Shown: in pieces, positions 21,462-33,700 of the stretch
How the letters are laid out: each line of letters begins with the position of its first letter
Numbering within the stretch: the first letter of the stretch is position 1
Assembly (NCBI RefSeq): GCF_000340215.1
Contig: NW_006921532.1
Coordinates: 1,839,337-1,903,336 of the forward strand
Direction of reading: 5' to 3'
DNA length: 64,000 bases
Origin: Pseudocercospora fijiensis CIRAD86
Taxonomy: Eukaryota > Ascomycota > Dothideomycetes > Mycosphaerellales > Mycosphaerellaceae
Made by a program: the position numbers and the translations under genes
The notes under the pieces: model-generated
Databases searched by the model: none
What the model was told of the DNA's origin: nothing
Seen by the model: only the letters and a program-made list of their open reading frames with translations

Positions 21462-22475
21462 TTATGAGTCCAGGCTGAGAAACTCTTTGATCGTATACTC
21501 AATAGCTCTGGCAACTTCTTCGCCCTCTTCCCACACTTGATCGTGCGTGCCGTGCAGTTCCAACAACTTCAGTCTTCGGTCACCCGATTCGGTAAAACCT
21601 TGCTTCTGGAGAGAGCTTAGCATAAGCTCTGGTTGCTCCCACTCGACAAGCTCGTCCTCTCGAGAGTGCGCAATGACTACCAGCTTTCCGTGCTCCCAAT
21701 TCGACTTGTAGTCGCCATGTGTTGGGCTCGCAGCTGCCCAGGCTCGCTCATTCGTCCCAAAAGCCGCTTGAATGAAGCTGCGGTAGAATGGGTCATTGAG
21801 CTTGTCGTGATATTTCACCAAAGCCGGCAGATCGTACAGTCCCTCAATACCACAAATGGCCAGGGGTGGAACGACGTTCAACTCCAGCGCTTGAGTCGAC
21901 TGGTGATTGACTCCCCAGTACCGCTTCATGGCCACCTGCATGGCCAGACATGCTCCACACGAGTGCCCTACCAAGATGTAGCGATCTTCGAAGCGATACG
22001 TCTCCTGCAAGTGCAGAATGGCGCTGAGCACATCATTGATATGATCAGGGTGAGTGGCATTTCGGGCTGGATCAGCTGGGTTTGATGGATGCGTCGGGTT
22101 GGACGGCGCTGGCGAAAGGCGATAGTTGATAGAGGCGAAGCCAGCAATGTGACGCACCGCAGGGGACTTCAGCAGTATATCTTGAGCTTTGTCGAAAGTT
22201 GCTGCTGTCTGTGATGGGTCAATCCAGGCTCCGCCGTGCACATACACAACCCATATTCGACCCTGGTCATTCGAGCTTGTCGGTTTTGGAATGCATGTTT
22301 GGAGAGTATTCAGCTTGGAGTCGTCGCTGTAGTGGATGTCCTTGCGGAACTGAGGCCAATCGTCTGCCACTGCCATCGTGGCCAGGCGCCGCCGGGACAG
22401 GCTGTGTACAGTCGCAGTGGTGTCTGACGGGGGAGGGAAGAGAAGGAAAGGAAGCGCGTTGAGTAGGAAGCGCAT
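21462..22475 (-). CDS. BNA7: Alpha/beta hydrolase, probable kynurenine formamidase
   Basis: A single exon, 337 aa from the ATG at 22475; an internal ATG at 22376 would give 304 aa, closer to the family's usual length. The oxyanion-hole motif HGGAW lies at about residue 77, followed by the nucleophile elbow GHSCGA (residue ~168). The candidate acid is in SREDELVEW and the candidate His in LHGTHDQVW near the C-terminus. HGGAW and overall length fit Bna7, which hydrolyses N-formylkynurenine to kynurenine in tryptophan catabolism and de novo NAD synthesis. The extra N-terminus (MRFLLNALPFLLF..) is hydrophobic then Arg-rich and may be leader sequence rather than protein. Other carboxylesterase roles are possible. 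Confidence 0.8.
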   Translation of the reverse strand: MRFLLNALPFLLFPPPSDTTATVHSLSRRRLATMAVADDWPQFRKDIHYSDDSKLNTLQTCIPKPTSSNDQGRIWVVYVHGGAWIDPSQTAATFDKAQDILLKSPAVRHIAGFASINYRLSPAPSNPTHPSNPADPARNATHPDHINDVLSAILHLQETYRFEDRYILVGHSCGACLAMQVAMKRYWGVNHQSTQALELNVVPPLAICGIEGLYDLPALVKYHDKLNDPFYRSFIQAAFGTNERAWAAASPTHGDYKSNWEHGKLVVIAHSREDELVEWEQPELMLSSLQKQGFTESGDRRLKLLELHGTHDQVWEEGEEVARAIEYTIKEFLSLDS

Positions 22476-23411
22476 TGGGTAGGAGCCGTGACGGCTATCG
22501 AGCGAGAGCAGTATCGTAGCGTAGCGTAGCGCGGGCTCTGGCGTGGCCGCGCCGGGCCTTCGTGCAAGCAATGGCGAATGGCGAATGGCGAAGACGCTGG
22601 GCGCAGCTCACGGAAGCTCAAGGTTGCAGGCTCTTGCCTTTGCCTTTCCGTCTTCCGCTATTCTATTCCGTTCCCAAGGCTGACAGCTGGATATCGATGT
22701 GTTGATGTGTTGAGATGGTATGGAAGCAAGCGCGGGTTCTGGGCTGGGCAGGCGCGGGTTGATGGAAGAGTCGGTCAACTGAACTGGCGGTTGGGCCTGC
22801 CTTCAATCTCCCGCTCCCATGCGCGAAATCGCGCTCAGGGCTCGTCATCCGCGTAGCGCGTGCAAGGATGTGCCTGTCGAGTCGGGCCAGCGTGGTGTTG
22901 GCAGTTGCGATCAGATCCAACGTCATCGTGCGCCGCTGTGGCAGCTTCAGTCGCTCACTTCACGCCCGCCTCTGCCTACTTTTCACCGCCCGAGTCGGCA
23001 GTAGTCGTATACTAAAAAGCGAGCATTTCATCTGCAACATCCTCAATGCGAAGACATTGACCAGCATCCTTGGCATCTTCATCGCCCGCCGCCCGCCGCC
23101 CGCCGCCCGCAGCTCCCACCTCTCGCAGGCGTGCTCTTGCCCTTGGCCTTGGGCATCGCCGCTGCGCCATTCGCCCAGAGTTCACTTCCTGGCAGGGCCC
23201 ACCATCAAACTCCCTCTGCCTTGTCCAGGGCCAGGGCCAGGACCAGGACCAGCATTCCACACTCAGTGACACTTCATCACACTCATCAGCCTTTCGTCTG
23301 TCGCCCGACCTTTTAAAGAGAAACCTAATTCCGTCTGCCTACTTGGTCCGATCAACAACATTGTCGCATCTCTTTTGCACCACACCCTTATCGGCTTGGC
23401 CGTGAGCCAAC
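22476..23411. other. Divergent intergenic region with short GC-rich repeats
   Basis: This holds the promoters of the formamidase-like gene and the DUF3824 gene. Two low-complexity tracts are visible: about four cgcccgc heptamers near 23084-23111, and a ccaggg/ccagga hexamer run at 23225-23252. Both lie in the probable 5' leader or promoter of the plus-strand gene. Confidence 0.55.
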
Positions 23412-25445
23412 ATGAGCAACTACGACGGCTACGACGACGAGCCGCGTCGCTACCGCAGCGTGAGTTGATAAACGTTCGCCTTGTCACTCTGATGGACTTG
23501 CACGCTGACTTGTCGCTACCCAGGTTCGCACCCGACCACGTGACAGAGACGAACCAGACTACGTGCGCGAAGAGACGTACATTGAGCGCGGAAAGGGCCC
23601 AGGACCGCGCGGCGCCGAATTGGTCTATCGCGGACGGGACGATAGCATCGAGGACATTCCAAGAGACTTCCCTCCACCAGGCCGCCGCAGCACTTACCGC
23701 GATTACGATGACTACGATGCACCACGCCGTACCAAGAGCGCAGCAGGCAGCAGGAGATACTCAGATGACTACGACGATGGCTATACCGACTATGCCGCTC
23801 CTGCTGCTGCCGGTGCCGCAGGTTACGCTGCTGGACGTCGTCGAGACCGCGGTCGTGGACATCGCGACGATCGTGGCTACGATAGTGACTATAGCCGCTC
23901 TCCACCGCGCCGCGAACGCAAAAAGTCAGGCGTTGGCGACTTGGTAGAGTCTCTTGGTCTTGGCGGCCTTGTTGGCGGTGTGCTGGGCAGTAAAGACAAG
24001 GACCGTGATCGTTCCCGCTCTCGTTCTCGCTCTCGAGCTGGCCGATCTTCTTCTCGTCTCAGTCGCCGCGGTCACTCGTCAGACAGAAGTCGATCTCGCG
24101 GACCAGGCAAGAACGGCGGCAAGACCGAGCGGAAATGGGCCCAAGCAGCCCAAGCAGCCATCGTCGCTGGTGCAGTCGAAGCCTTCCGCTCTCGCAACGA
24201 AGCTGGTCCGTGGACTGGCGAAAAAGGTCGACGCATTGCCACCGCTGCTCTTGGTGCTGGTGGCATTGATGGCCTGATCGACCGAGACCCAGAGAAGAAG
24301 TCAAAGCGTCACTTGGCCGAAGCTGTCATTGGTGGTCTTGCTGCCAACAGACTTGCCAATGGTCCTCGCTCCAAGTCTCGCGGTCGCGGCATCGACTCAC
24401 GCGACGTCTCTCCTGACAGTCGCGCCCCACGCTCTCGCAGCCGTAGCATCATTGACCGGTTCCGTGGACGCTCCCAATCTCGCGGCCGTGCTCCGTCTGA
24501 AGGAGGTGGAGGAGGTGGAAGTAGTGGAGCCTTGAAAGGACTGGTTGGTGCCGGTGCCCTAGCCGCAGCTGGAAAGGCCGTCTATGACCGGGTGAGGTCC
24601 AAGTCCCGCAAGAGACAATCCCGATCCCGCTCTTCTAGTGCAGACTCGTATGTGCCTTCCCGCCGCCGTGCCCGTGATAGGCGCCGCTCACCTCGTTCAG
24701 ATACGGGTACAGCCCGGACCGACGGAGTTTCCGATCACGGAGGTCGCGAAGTCGCTCGCGGCGGTAGTGTGGGAGCCAGCACCATTGAAGCTGGAGGAGG
24801 TGGTGGTGCTTTGACGCGGCACCCGCCTAATAGAGGGGACTCCAACGACTCCAGCGATAGTAGTTCTACCACTGACATGGAAAAGACTCGGAAGCACATG
24901 CGTGGCAAGGAGTTGATTACGGCTGGTCTCGCTACCGTCGCGACCATCCATGCAGCTCATGGCGTTTACTCAAGTATGGAGGCTCACGAAAAGAGACATC
25001 GACTAGTCCAAGAGGGTGAGATGAGTCCTGAAGAAGCTCGCAAGAAGCAGACGAAAGCTTGGATCCAAGATGCCGCAGCTGTTGGTATTGCCGCACTGGG
25101 TATCAAGGGTGCTTTCTCAGAATGGAAGGAAATGAACGAGCAGAGGTATTGTTTGGCCATTCCTAGATTGATGTACCTATGACCCGTGCTGACCATCGCC
25201 GTTTCCACAGGCGCGAAATCAACGAAATAGAAAAGCGGAAGGCGAACCGCCGCAAGAAGCGCATTGCCCGCGAAAAGCAGGAGGAGCGAGAACGACACGA
25301 ACGCATGATGAGTATTCTGGAGCGCAACCCACAGCTGGCCGTGGGCTACAACATGCAACAGAATGGCTACATGCCGTCCAACTACAGACCTTCTCCTGCC
25401 GCCGACCAGAGTGGGAACCCTTATGCTTCGGCTGGCGGACACTAG
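23412..25445 (+). CDS. DUF3824-family Arg/Ser-rich protein
   Basis: Three exons, 23412-23459, 23524-25145 and 25211-25445 (634 aa), with introns GTGAGT...CCAG and GTATTG...ACAG. The N-terminal third is rich in Tyr, Asp and Arg (YDGYDDEPRRYRS, YRDYDDYDAPRR) with many SR dipeptides. Glycine/alanine helices repeat in the middle: GVGDLVESLGLGGLVGGVLG, AAQAAIVAGAVEAFRSR and AVIGGLAANRLA. A C-terminal helical part has GIAALGIKGAFSEWKEM followed by a charged coiled coil. This repeated small-residue helix layout is that of fungal DUF3824 proteins, whose function is unknown. RS content suggests phospho-regulation. No signal peptide or clear membrane span. Confidence 0.85.
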
Positions 25446-25867
25446 AAGTATCACGACCGGAAGCATGATCGACGACTTGACGCAGAAACAAGCTCAGTTC
25501 AAAGCTCATTTCGCGATTGGGATCCCTTCGGTCGGCCTCGGCGCGAATAGCCTCATTTCCGACTCTTTCCTCTTTTCCTTTGGCCCTTCTTTTATTTTCC
25601 AGCAACATTGCGACTTCATGCATCATGACCCAAATACGACAGACACTCGATGGCATGAGACGATGACATTGGCGTTGAGCACGGTAAATGGATATGGAGA
25701 GCTGCATGAGATACCAGGCGGTCACAGACAGCTGCATAATATATCTGCGCTGCTATGAATATATGAAACACGAAGAAGTGACTTGGGAGGCCGGTGCCTT
25801 CCGGCGTTGATAGCTTTATATCGATGCTTTACAGAAGACCTTTCAAGTGCATATCGGCGATAGGTTT
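25446..25867. other. Intergenic region between convergent genes
   Basis: It holds the 3' flanks of the DUF3824 and racemase-family genes. No gene or repeat seen. Confidence 0.4.
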
Positions 25868-26658
25868 CTACAATCCAGCCCTCAAAGCACTTTCAAGGAA
25901 TGCAGCACCAGACACAACCCCATCCACAATCTTGATCCTCTTCCCTTGCTCCTCTCCAAGCAACTCAACACAAGCCTCCCTCACAGTCCCATCCATTCCA
26001 CTCATCCCCGAACAACCAAGACATATCGCTTTCGCCCCAGCTTCCAACAACTTCTTCGTCGCAGCTTTCATCCTCCCATCAACTTCCTCCTTAGGCGTCG
26101 TGTGAAGTTCATTCGCATTCAACCCCGTCGTCGTGGTCCCAATATACCTCTCACTCGTCTTCGTACCCAACAGTTCCTGAATCGCTTCATCTAGAATCTC
26201 ACTCCACTGCGAACCTGTCGAGACGATGCCGAACGCATCATAGGTGTTGAGGATTTGTAGGACGGTGGCAATCGAGGATTCGAAAATCCCGGTTATGGGT
26301 TTTTGAGGGAGGCCGGATTCTAGTAGGGCTGTGCGGAGTTGGGGCACTAAGGGGTGTTGGGAGAAGCAGCATATGAGGAAGGCGTCGTAGTCGGCGAGTT
26401 TGGTGGTTAGAGGGGGGAGGCAGGCTTCGGCTGAGATTTGGGCGTCGGATTCGTTGTTTATGCTGGGGACGCCGGTGGGGGCGGTGAAGTATTCGAATGT
26501 TGTCTGGAGGTTTTTGTTAGTAGGTGAAGATTGTTGGGATACTTGGGGTTGCTCACGTTTCGATAGTGTAGCTTGTCTATGAGTGGTCTTAGGACTTCGG
26601 TCATGGTTTCTGTGGTGTTTGGGTTGATGACCAGGACTGTCTTTTCGTAGTGACCCAT
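25868..26658 (-). CDS. Asp/Glu/hydantoin racemase-family protein (Dcg1-like)
   Basis: Two exons, 26658-26557 and 26503-25868 (245 aa); the intron (GTGAGC, CTAAC branch, CCAG) is phase 0. The N-terminus has VLVINPNTTETMTE, the hallmark INPN(T/S) of the family. The first catalytic cysteine region is LICCFSQHP and the second is AICLGCSGMSG. Family members racemise hydantoins or amino acids; Dcg1 in yeast lies in the allantoin-catabolism regulon. The exact substrate here is unknown. Base composition changes sharply inside the gene: the coding strand is C-rich to about position 26215 and G-rich after it. Confidence 0.88.
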
Positions 26659-27749
26659 TTTGCTCTGGAAGTGGTCTTTATCGTCTCTTCTTTTCCTGCC
26701 TGAGTGAGTAGAGTCGGAGTCGTGAGAAGGACGGAGAGTGAGCTGCAGCATGGGGTTTTAAGCTCTGCCTTCTCCGCTTCGAATTCCGTTCCAGCCAACT
26801 TGCAGGTCACCTGAGGCTCATCAATGTTTCGCGGTTCAGTTCAGCCTCTTCCTACTTGTGACCAGGCTATCATTTTATGTGCCCAAGCGACCATAGTCCT
26901 CCTTGCAGACAAAAGACGACTATTTGGCTGTTGCTTCTGAGGACTTCCATTGCATTGACGGAGTGAGGAAATGTGATGGCTGAATATGATACATTGACAT
27001 TCATGATAGCAGAGGCACTGCACAGCCATGACCAGGTTACTGTTGTACTGTATTTGTTGTGATTCGGAATTCCGCGGTTTTCACAAATTCACACGCAGTC
27101 GTCCGTGGGCTGGAGATGGTCGGAGGGCGGTGGTGTGGCTGCTTCTGACCTTGAACAGAGTCTCATTGCACACAGTGCAAGGCCTTTTGGTGGTCATAAG
27201 GCATTTCGAGGTGAGAACGAGTAAGCTGATGGTTGCTTCCATGTGACTGAGCAGGCCCTGACCCAAGAGCCTCTCGTTCCTGCAAATCATAGATAGTTCG
27301 TACCACCCAATGGTAACAGGTAGCTCGCGCCTAAAGTTAGCTACACTGCAGTGGTTAGCGTAGCGGCGGCGGCGGCGGCGGCGGCGTACCGTTTGTTTCT
27401 TCAACAGATCCCTGAAGCGTGAACGTTGCTTTGTCGTGGTGGATACCGTGATACGCATCCCACTCGGCGACATCGACATCACCGTCGACCACCCACGCAC
27501 ACCGGCGACCGCAATCGCTTGCTGAGTAACCATCGCCGCCACGCCCATTCAGCCCTCAGCTCGACCGAGACAGTGCGCATTGCGTAACGTTACTGCGATT
27601 AGTTGGCGAGTGGAAGCTTAGAGGTTAGCAAAGTTTAGGCGCAATACACTGTTTGGTTGTTGGAGGCCAGATTCCTAGCACAATCGCATCTGCAGCAGAC
27701 CCAATGCGCGGAGTGAGGAGGAGACACGCACGCGAGGGGCGATAAGTCC
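26659..27749. other. Divergent intergenic region with a GCG-triplet tract
   Basis: This is the promoter region of the racemase-family gene (minus) and CCH1 (plus). A (GCG)n run of about eight units lies at 27363-27386. On the minus strand the tract sits in a stretch with a GTACGC donor (27389), a GCTAACC branch-like site and a CTGCAG acceptor (27346), so a short spliced transcript is possible. Joining the flanks gives no convincing protein. Confidence 0.45.
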
Positions 27750-30700
27750 ATGTCATCGGACGATTCAGGCCACCGGCGCAACCAGTCCGCCAGCAATGCC
27801 ATACCACTCCAGAGCCTGAACCCCCATGGCACTCCTGGGCGGGCTGGTAGCCTTGCGAGGGAGGAATCGCATCGAAGAACACTCAGTGACAGAGGCAGGG
27901 ATCTGTTCAACAGGTCCGCAGGTCGCAGTGATGCAGATTCCGACCGACGAAATGTCGCCTATACACCGATGCGCCATGGCTCGCCCAGTCCTCCCTCTCG
28001 ACAGCCATTCTCCCCCATTGCCTTCGTCACCACGCCGTCTGGCGAGCACGAACGTATTCCCGACGAAGACGATGAACAACCTATGTCGCCTATCGCGGAT
28101 CGAGGCGCATTCCAGTCAGCCATTGGATTCGCGGGGCTATCATTTGGCTCGGGCCCTCAAGAAGAGAGTTCCTCAGAGTCGGGCGAAGAGGATGTAGCGC
28201 GCTTTCCGCGCGCGCACAAGGGCAAGAGGGCGACGCTGGATAGTCTCCCGCCGCTGCAGATAAGATCCAGAGATAGCAGCATGGAGCGCATGGTCTCAGT
28301 GGAGTTGGATGATGGGCCAGCCTTCATCTCCCCCGGTGGACACGACGATGATGATACCCTCCCACTTACAGATTCTTCGCGACTGCAGCCTGCGGCGGCA
28401 GCACGTCCGAGCAGTTCAGATGGCCAGCGACAAGAGCGAAATAGGGCAGGCTCTGGGCTGAGCCTCAGTGGGCTCAGCGTACGTCTCACATCAGCTGGCG
28501 GGAGTAGCAATCGATCCAGAGCCAATTCAAGACTTGGCGATGATCTGGCACAGACAGAAGCTGGATCGAGACTATCCACCTCCGATATGAGCAAATCAAC
28601 GTCCAATCGGAAAAGCTCACTCCAATCACTATCACCAATGGAGTCGCCGTTGCAAAGAACAGGGACTATGCTGCGCAAGATGTCACAGCGAGTCGTGAAC
28701 GTCAGTAATGAAGCAGATATCCTGGACAGAGAACGACCATTACCTCGAAAACACTCGATCATTCAGCTACCTTCAGAGCCACGCATAAGTGAAGCAGGAA
28801 GCGAAGGCAGGGCTAGTGCTGCGTTCGATGGCGCACATGCACCAAAGTCTCCAGCTAGCGAGAAAGGTCCCTCTTCTATTGTTGAAGATGAGCCACCTGC
28901 GCTGCCTGTCATAGATCGGAATCCACTGAGAGGAAAGTCTCTTGGGATCTTTTCGCCCCAGAGCAGAACACGACAGGCTCTTTTGGACTTCCTGGTCCAT
29001 CCTTTCGTGGAGCCTCTGATTCTGGTTTTGATCGTTGTTCAGACAGTCATTTTAGCTATCGACAATGCACCAAACGTGTACACCGACAGTCGACCTCATG
29101 GCTGGGGCAACAATTGGACTGATTGGCTTCTCCTCGGAATCTTTGTGGTATACACCATTGAGATCGTGGTCAAGGTGATTGTGTCGGGATTCATACTCAA
29201 TCCTTCAGAATACAGTACGATCGATCGAAGCATTGGCTTGCGAAAAGCTCTAAAAAAGAAGTCGGATGCACTTTTCGCCCTACACCGCAAACCCTCGAAG
29301 CGCGGTCTGCGGGCAGATATAGCGGATGCGAATGCGCCAGCTCCCGATTCTTTGCTGCGGTCGTTCACAGTGCAGACTTTTGACGAAGTGCCTGGAGGAT
29401 CTCGACAAGCTCAAAAGAAGCGGCTCGCATATCGCGCATTTTTACGGCACTCGTTCAATCGATTAGACTTCGTGGCCGTCGTATCTTTTTGGATCAGCTT
29501 CGTGCTAGGATTTTCTGGTATCGAACACCGCTACCAGATCTACGTCTTTCGAATGATGAGCTGCCTGCGAATCTTGAGGCTCCTTGGTATTACTAGCGGC
29601 ACTTCTGTTATTTTGCGAAGTTTAAAGCGAGCCGCACCTACACTGCTCAACATCGCCTTTCTAATAGGGTTCTTTTGGCTTTTATTCTCCGTTGTCGGCG
29701 TTCAGAGCTTCAAATCCAGTTTGAGGAGGACATGTGTCCTTGATGGCGCTCTCGCGACCCCTCCCACCGAAAACAACACCCAGAATCAACCTCCTCCAGC
29801 TGGAAACTTTCAATTCTGTGGTGGCTGGATCGATTTCGATGGCAACAAGATGCCATGGCTGAGGTCAGATGGATCAAATGGCACAGACGAGCATAAAGGC
29901 TACCTCTGTCCTCAAGGGTCATACTGCGTCGAAGGCGAGAATCCATACAACAGCACGATCAGCTTTGACAACATTCTTCAATCCGCGGAGCTGGTGTTCG
30001 TTATCATGACTTCGAATACATTCACCGATATAATGTACTACCTGATGGATTCCGACTACCTGGCTGCAGCACTCTTCTTTGCCTTCGGTACCATATTCCT
30101 TACCTTCTGGCTCATTTCGCTGCTGATTGCGGTGATCACCTCTTCATTCCAGATCATTCGCGAGGAAAGCAGGAGTAGTGCTTTCATGGACTCTGCAGAC
30201 CCGGCGGAAGACCATGAAGAAGCTGAAAATCCAGAGCTATCGCCTGGGGGCAGAAAGAGTCGAATACGCATATCTGGAATAAAAAGGGCATATCAGAAAT
30301 CATACTGGTTCTGGATTGTGGTGATTATATTCGATCTCATTGTCCAAGCCATGCGAACGGATACGATGGGTCCATTCACAACCAATCTGATCAAATATAC
30401 GGAGCTCATTGTCACTCTTGCTCTGGTATTTGAGATCATCTTTCGCTTCGTCTCAGACTGGAGAGATTTCCGTCATCACAGACGAAACTGGTTCGACCTG
30501 TTCCTAGCCGTAATGACTGCGATCATTCAGCTTCCTCCTATCCGCAATTCTGGAGACCCATATGCCTGGCTCACAGTCTTCCAGGTTCTAAGGATCTACC
30601 GAGTGGTCCTGGCAGTCCAGCTGACGAGGGATCTGATCTTGCTTGTTCTACGCCACGTGTCTGGTGTGCTGAACTTGATCGTTTTCGTGTTCCTGCTCAC

Positions 30701-33700
30701 TTTCCTGGCTAGCATCTTCGCCGCTCAGCTGTTTCGAGGTCAGCTTCCGATTCTGGACGATGAGGGCAACTATATTCAAGTCCCCTTCGCAACAATATTC
30801 AACAGCTTCCTTGGAATGTACCAGGTGCTGTCCACCGAGAACTGGACAAACGTTCTATATAACGTTGCGCGGTTCGACCAGCAATACGGGACATCCTGGA
30901 TTGCTGCGATATTCTTCATCCTCTGGTTCTGCTTGGCGAACTTCGTCGTTCTGAATATGTTTATTGCTGTCATTCAAGAGAATTTTGACGTTTCAGAAGA
31001 CCAGAAGCGCATGCAGCAAGTTCGATCATTTCTTCAACGCAAGGAGCTTGGCAGTGATACAGGAGGCACGCTATCGCTTGCTACAATCTTCAAGTTTGGC
31101 TCAGTGAAGCGACAAGATCCCTTGGACTTCGGATCAGCGACCACGGAAATGCTGTTGAAAGACGCTGTGGTGAAGGACTTCCTCGATGACCAATTGCAAG
31201 ACGGCGACAACCTCAAACGCGCACCCACTGCGGGTTTGGCCTCGGCCAGCACGCTTGCACTCGTCAGTCAGCCTGCTGGACTAGCCGCGCGCCTGCAAGA
31301 ATGGATCAATAAGCACGTCTGGAATCGTGAGCCCAATCCATTCTACGCCAAGCTGCAACTGACAAAGCCGCGTGAAGAGCTAGATCCTCGGAGCCTGGCT
31401 CAAGAAGTGGTCGAAGCAGCAGAGCAGCGGAAAGTCTCCCAACGAGAATATCTGCGAAGATATCCCAACTACAATACTACGCTTTATCTGTTCACGCCAG
31501 AGAATCCCATCCGGAAATTCTGCATGCGCATTGTTGGTCCCGGTAGAGGGCAGCGCATCCAAGGCGTACAGCCCCATCCGACTGTTTGGTACGCCTTCTC
31601 GGCCTTCATCTATGCTGCAATTGTTGGCATGGTTCTGCTCGCTTGCGTGACGACACCACTGTTTCAGCTGGAGTACTTCAAGAAGTTTCCGAACGTCAGC
31701 GACAGGCACAATTGGTTCACCTTTACGGACATTGGATTCGCTACTCTGTTTACGGTCGAGGCGATCATAAAAGTCATCGCAGATGGCTTCTTCGTAACGC
31801 CGAACGCATACTTTCGCAGCTCGTGGGGCTTTATTGACGGAATCGTGCTTGTCACACTGTGGGTCAATGTATTCACCTCGCTGTACGACCCTGGTTCTGG
31901 CTCTCGTGCTGTTGGCGCTTTCAAAGCGCTGAGAGCCTTGCGTCTCCTGAATGTCAGCGACAGCGCGAGAGATACGTTCCACTCGGTCATCGTGCTGGGA
32001 GGATGGAAGGTGCTGAGTGCGGCATTCGTGTCGCTTTCTCTGTTGATTCCGTTTGCCATCTATGGCCAGAATTTATTCGCAGGTAAGATGGCTCGGTGCA
32101 ATGACTGGCAGCAGTATGACGTCCACAATCTCACGGACTGCGTTGGTGAATCAGTGTTCTCCCCAATCGGAGCAGACATGTTGGCACCGCGAAGAGTGGC
32201 GAACGTGAATTTCGCATACGATTTCGACTCATTCGGCGATGCATTGTTTATCCTCTTCCAGGTCGTCTCGCAGGAGGGCTGGGTCGATCTGATGTGGAGC
32301 GGCCAATCAATCACCGGGGTCTTTACACAGCCTGCCTGGTTCTCACAACAAGGCAATGCGGTCTACTTTGTGCTTTTCAACCTGCTCGGTGCAGTCTTCG
32401 TGCTGACGCTGTTTGTCTCCGTCTTTATGCGCAATTATACGGAACAGACTGGCGTGGCATTCCTGACGGCCGAGCAAAGGTCTTGGCTTGAATTGAGAAA
32501 GCTTTTGCGACAAGTCGCACCCTCGAAACGTCCGAACCGTCAAAAAAAGCGCCAGAGCTGGCAAGAGTGGTGCTATCGACAAGCTGTGACCAAAAAGGGC
32601 AAGTGGCAGCGAACAATCACTGGCCTACTCATTGCGCACCTCATCCTGCTCTGTGCGGAGTGGTATCCCGAGCCATTTGCGTGGACCGTAACGCGCCTGT
32701 TCATCTTCTTCATCTTCACGCTGTTCTACATCGCCAACATCTTCATTCGATTGATCGGGCTCTCTTGGACACGGTTCCGGAAGAGTGCATGGGATGTGTA
32801 CGGGATGGTAGTTGTCTCCATCTCCGTCGTCACATCTGTGCTGGTCTTTGGCAACTGGCAAAATACGGTCTACGCCCAGATACATAAGTTGTTCCTGGTT
32901 GCGGTGGCTCTGTTACTCATCCCGCGCAACAATCAGCTCGACCAACTCTTCAAGACGGCCGCAGCAAGTTTTAGTGCAATCGCCAACCTGCTGGCAACCT
33001 GGTTCGTACTTTTCTTGGTGTACGCCATCGCCTTTACCCAGACTTTTGGTTTGACGAGATTCGGTAACGACGAAACCAACAACCTCAACTTCAGGACGGT
33101 ACCAAAAGCCCTTATCCTTCTGTTCCGCATGAGTGTCGGTGAGGGCTGGAACCAGATCATGATGGACTTTGCCCACATTGAACCACCCTACTGCACAGTG
33201 TCAGATGAATACTACGAGTCAGACTGCGGAAGCAAGCAGTGGGCCTACGCACTCTTCGTCAGCTGGAACATCATCAGCATGTACATTTTTGTCAACTTGT
33301 TCATCTCTCTGATATACGAGAGCTTCTCGTATGTCTACCAACGGAGCAGTGGGCTATCAATCATCAGCCGGGAAGAGATTCGACGCTTCAAGCAGGCCTG
33401 GGCAGAATTCGACCCAAACGGATCCGGGTTCATCACACGAGAGCAGTTCCCGAGATTTCTCGGAGAGCTCTCAGGTATCTTCGAGATGAGAATTTACGAT
33501 GGAGACTTCACGGTCAAGTCTTTGATGGAAGACTGCAAAGTCGGGCCTACGAGAGCCAGTCAGCTGCCGCTCGATGGAGAATGCAATAAGATTGAAATCG
33601 ATCTCGCGAAGCTGAATTCGAGGCTCGCGGAATTGCCAGTGGAGGAGATTCGCAATCGACGAAGACGTATGAACACGTTCTACGAAGAAGTGCTCGTCTC

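Noticed and set aside
22376..22571. Upstream extension of the formamidase-like frame to 22571
   Set aside because: The frame begins with TTG there; the first ATG is at 22475, and the family length favours even 22376.
27081..27548. 155-aa minus-strand frame containing an Arg run
   Set aside because: The Arg run is the GCG triplet tract, and the frame contains a plausible intron whose removal leads to an immediate stop; no protein support.
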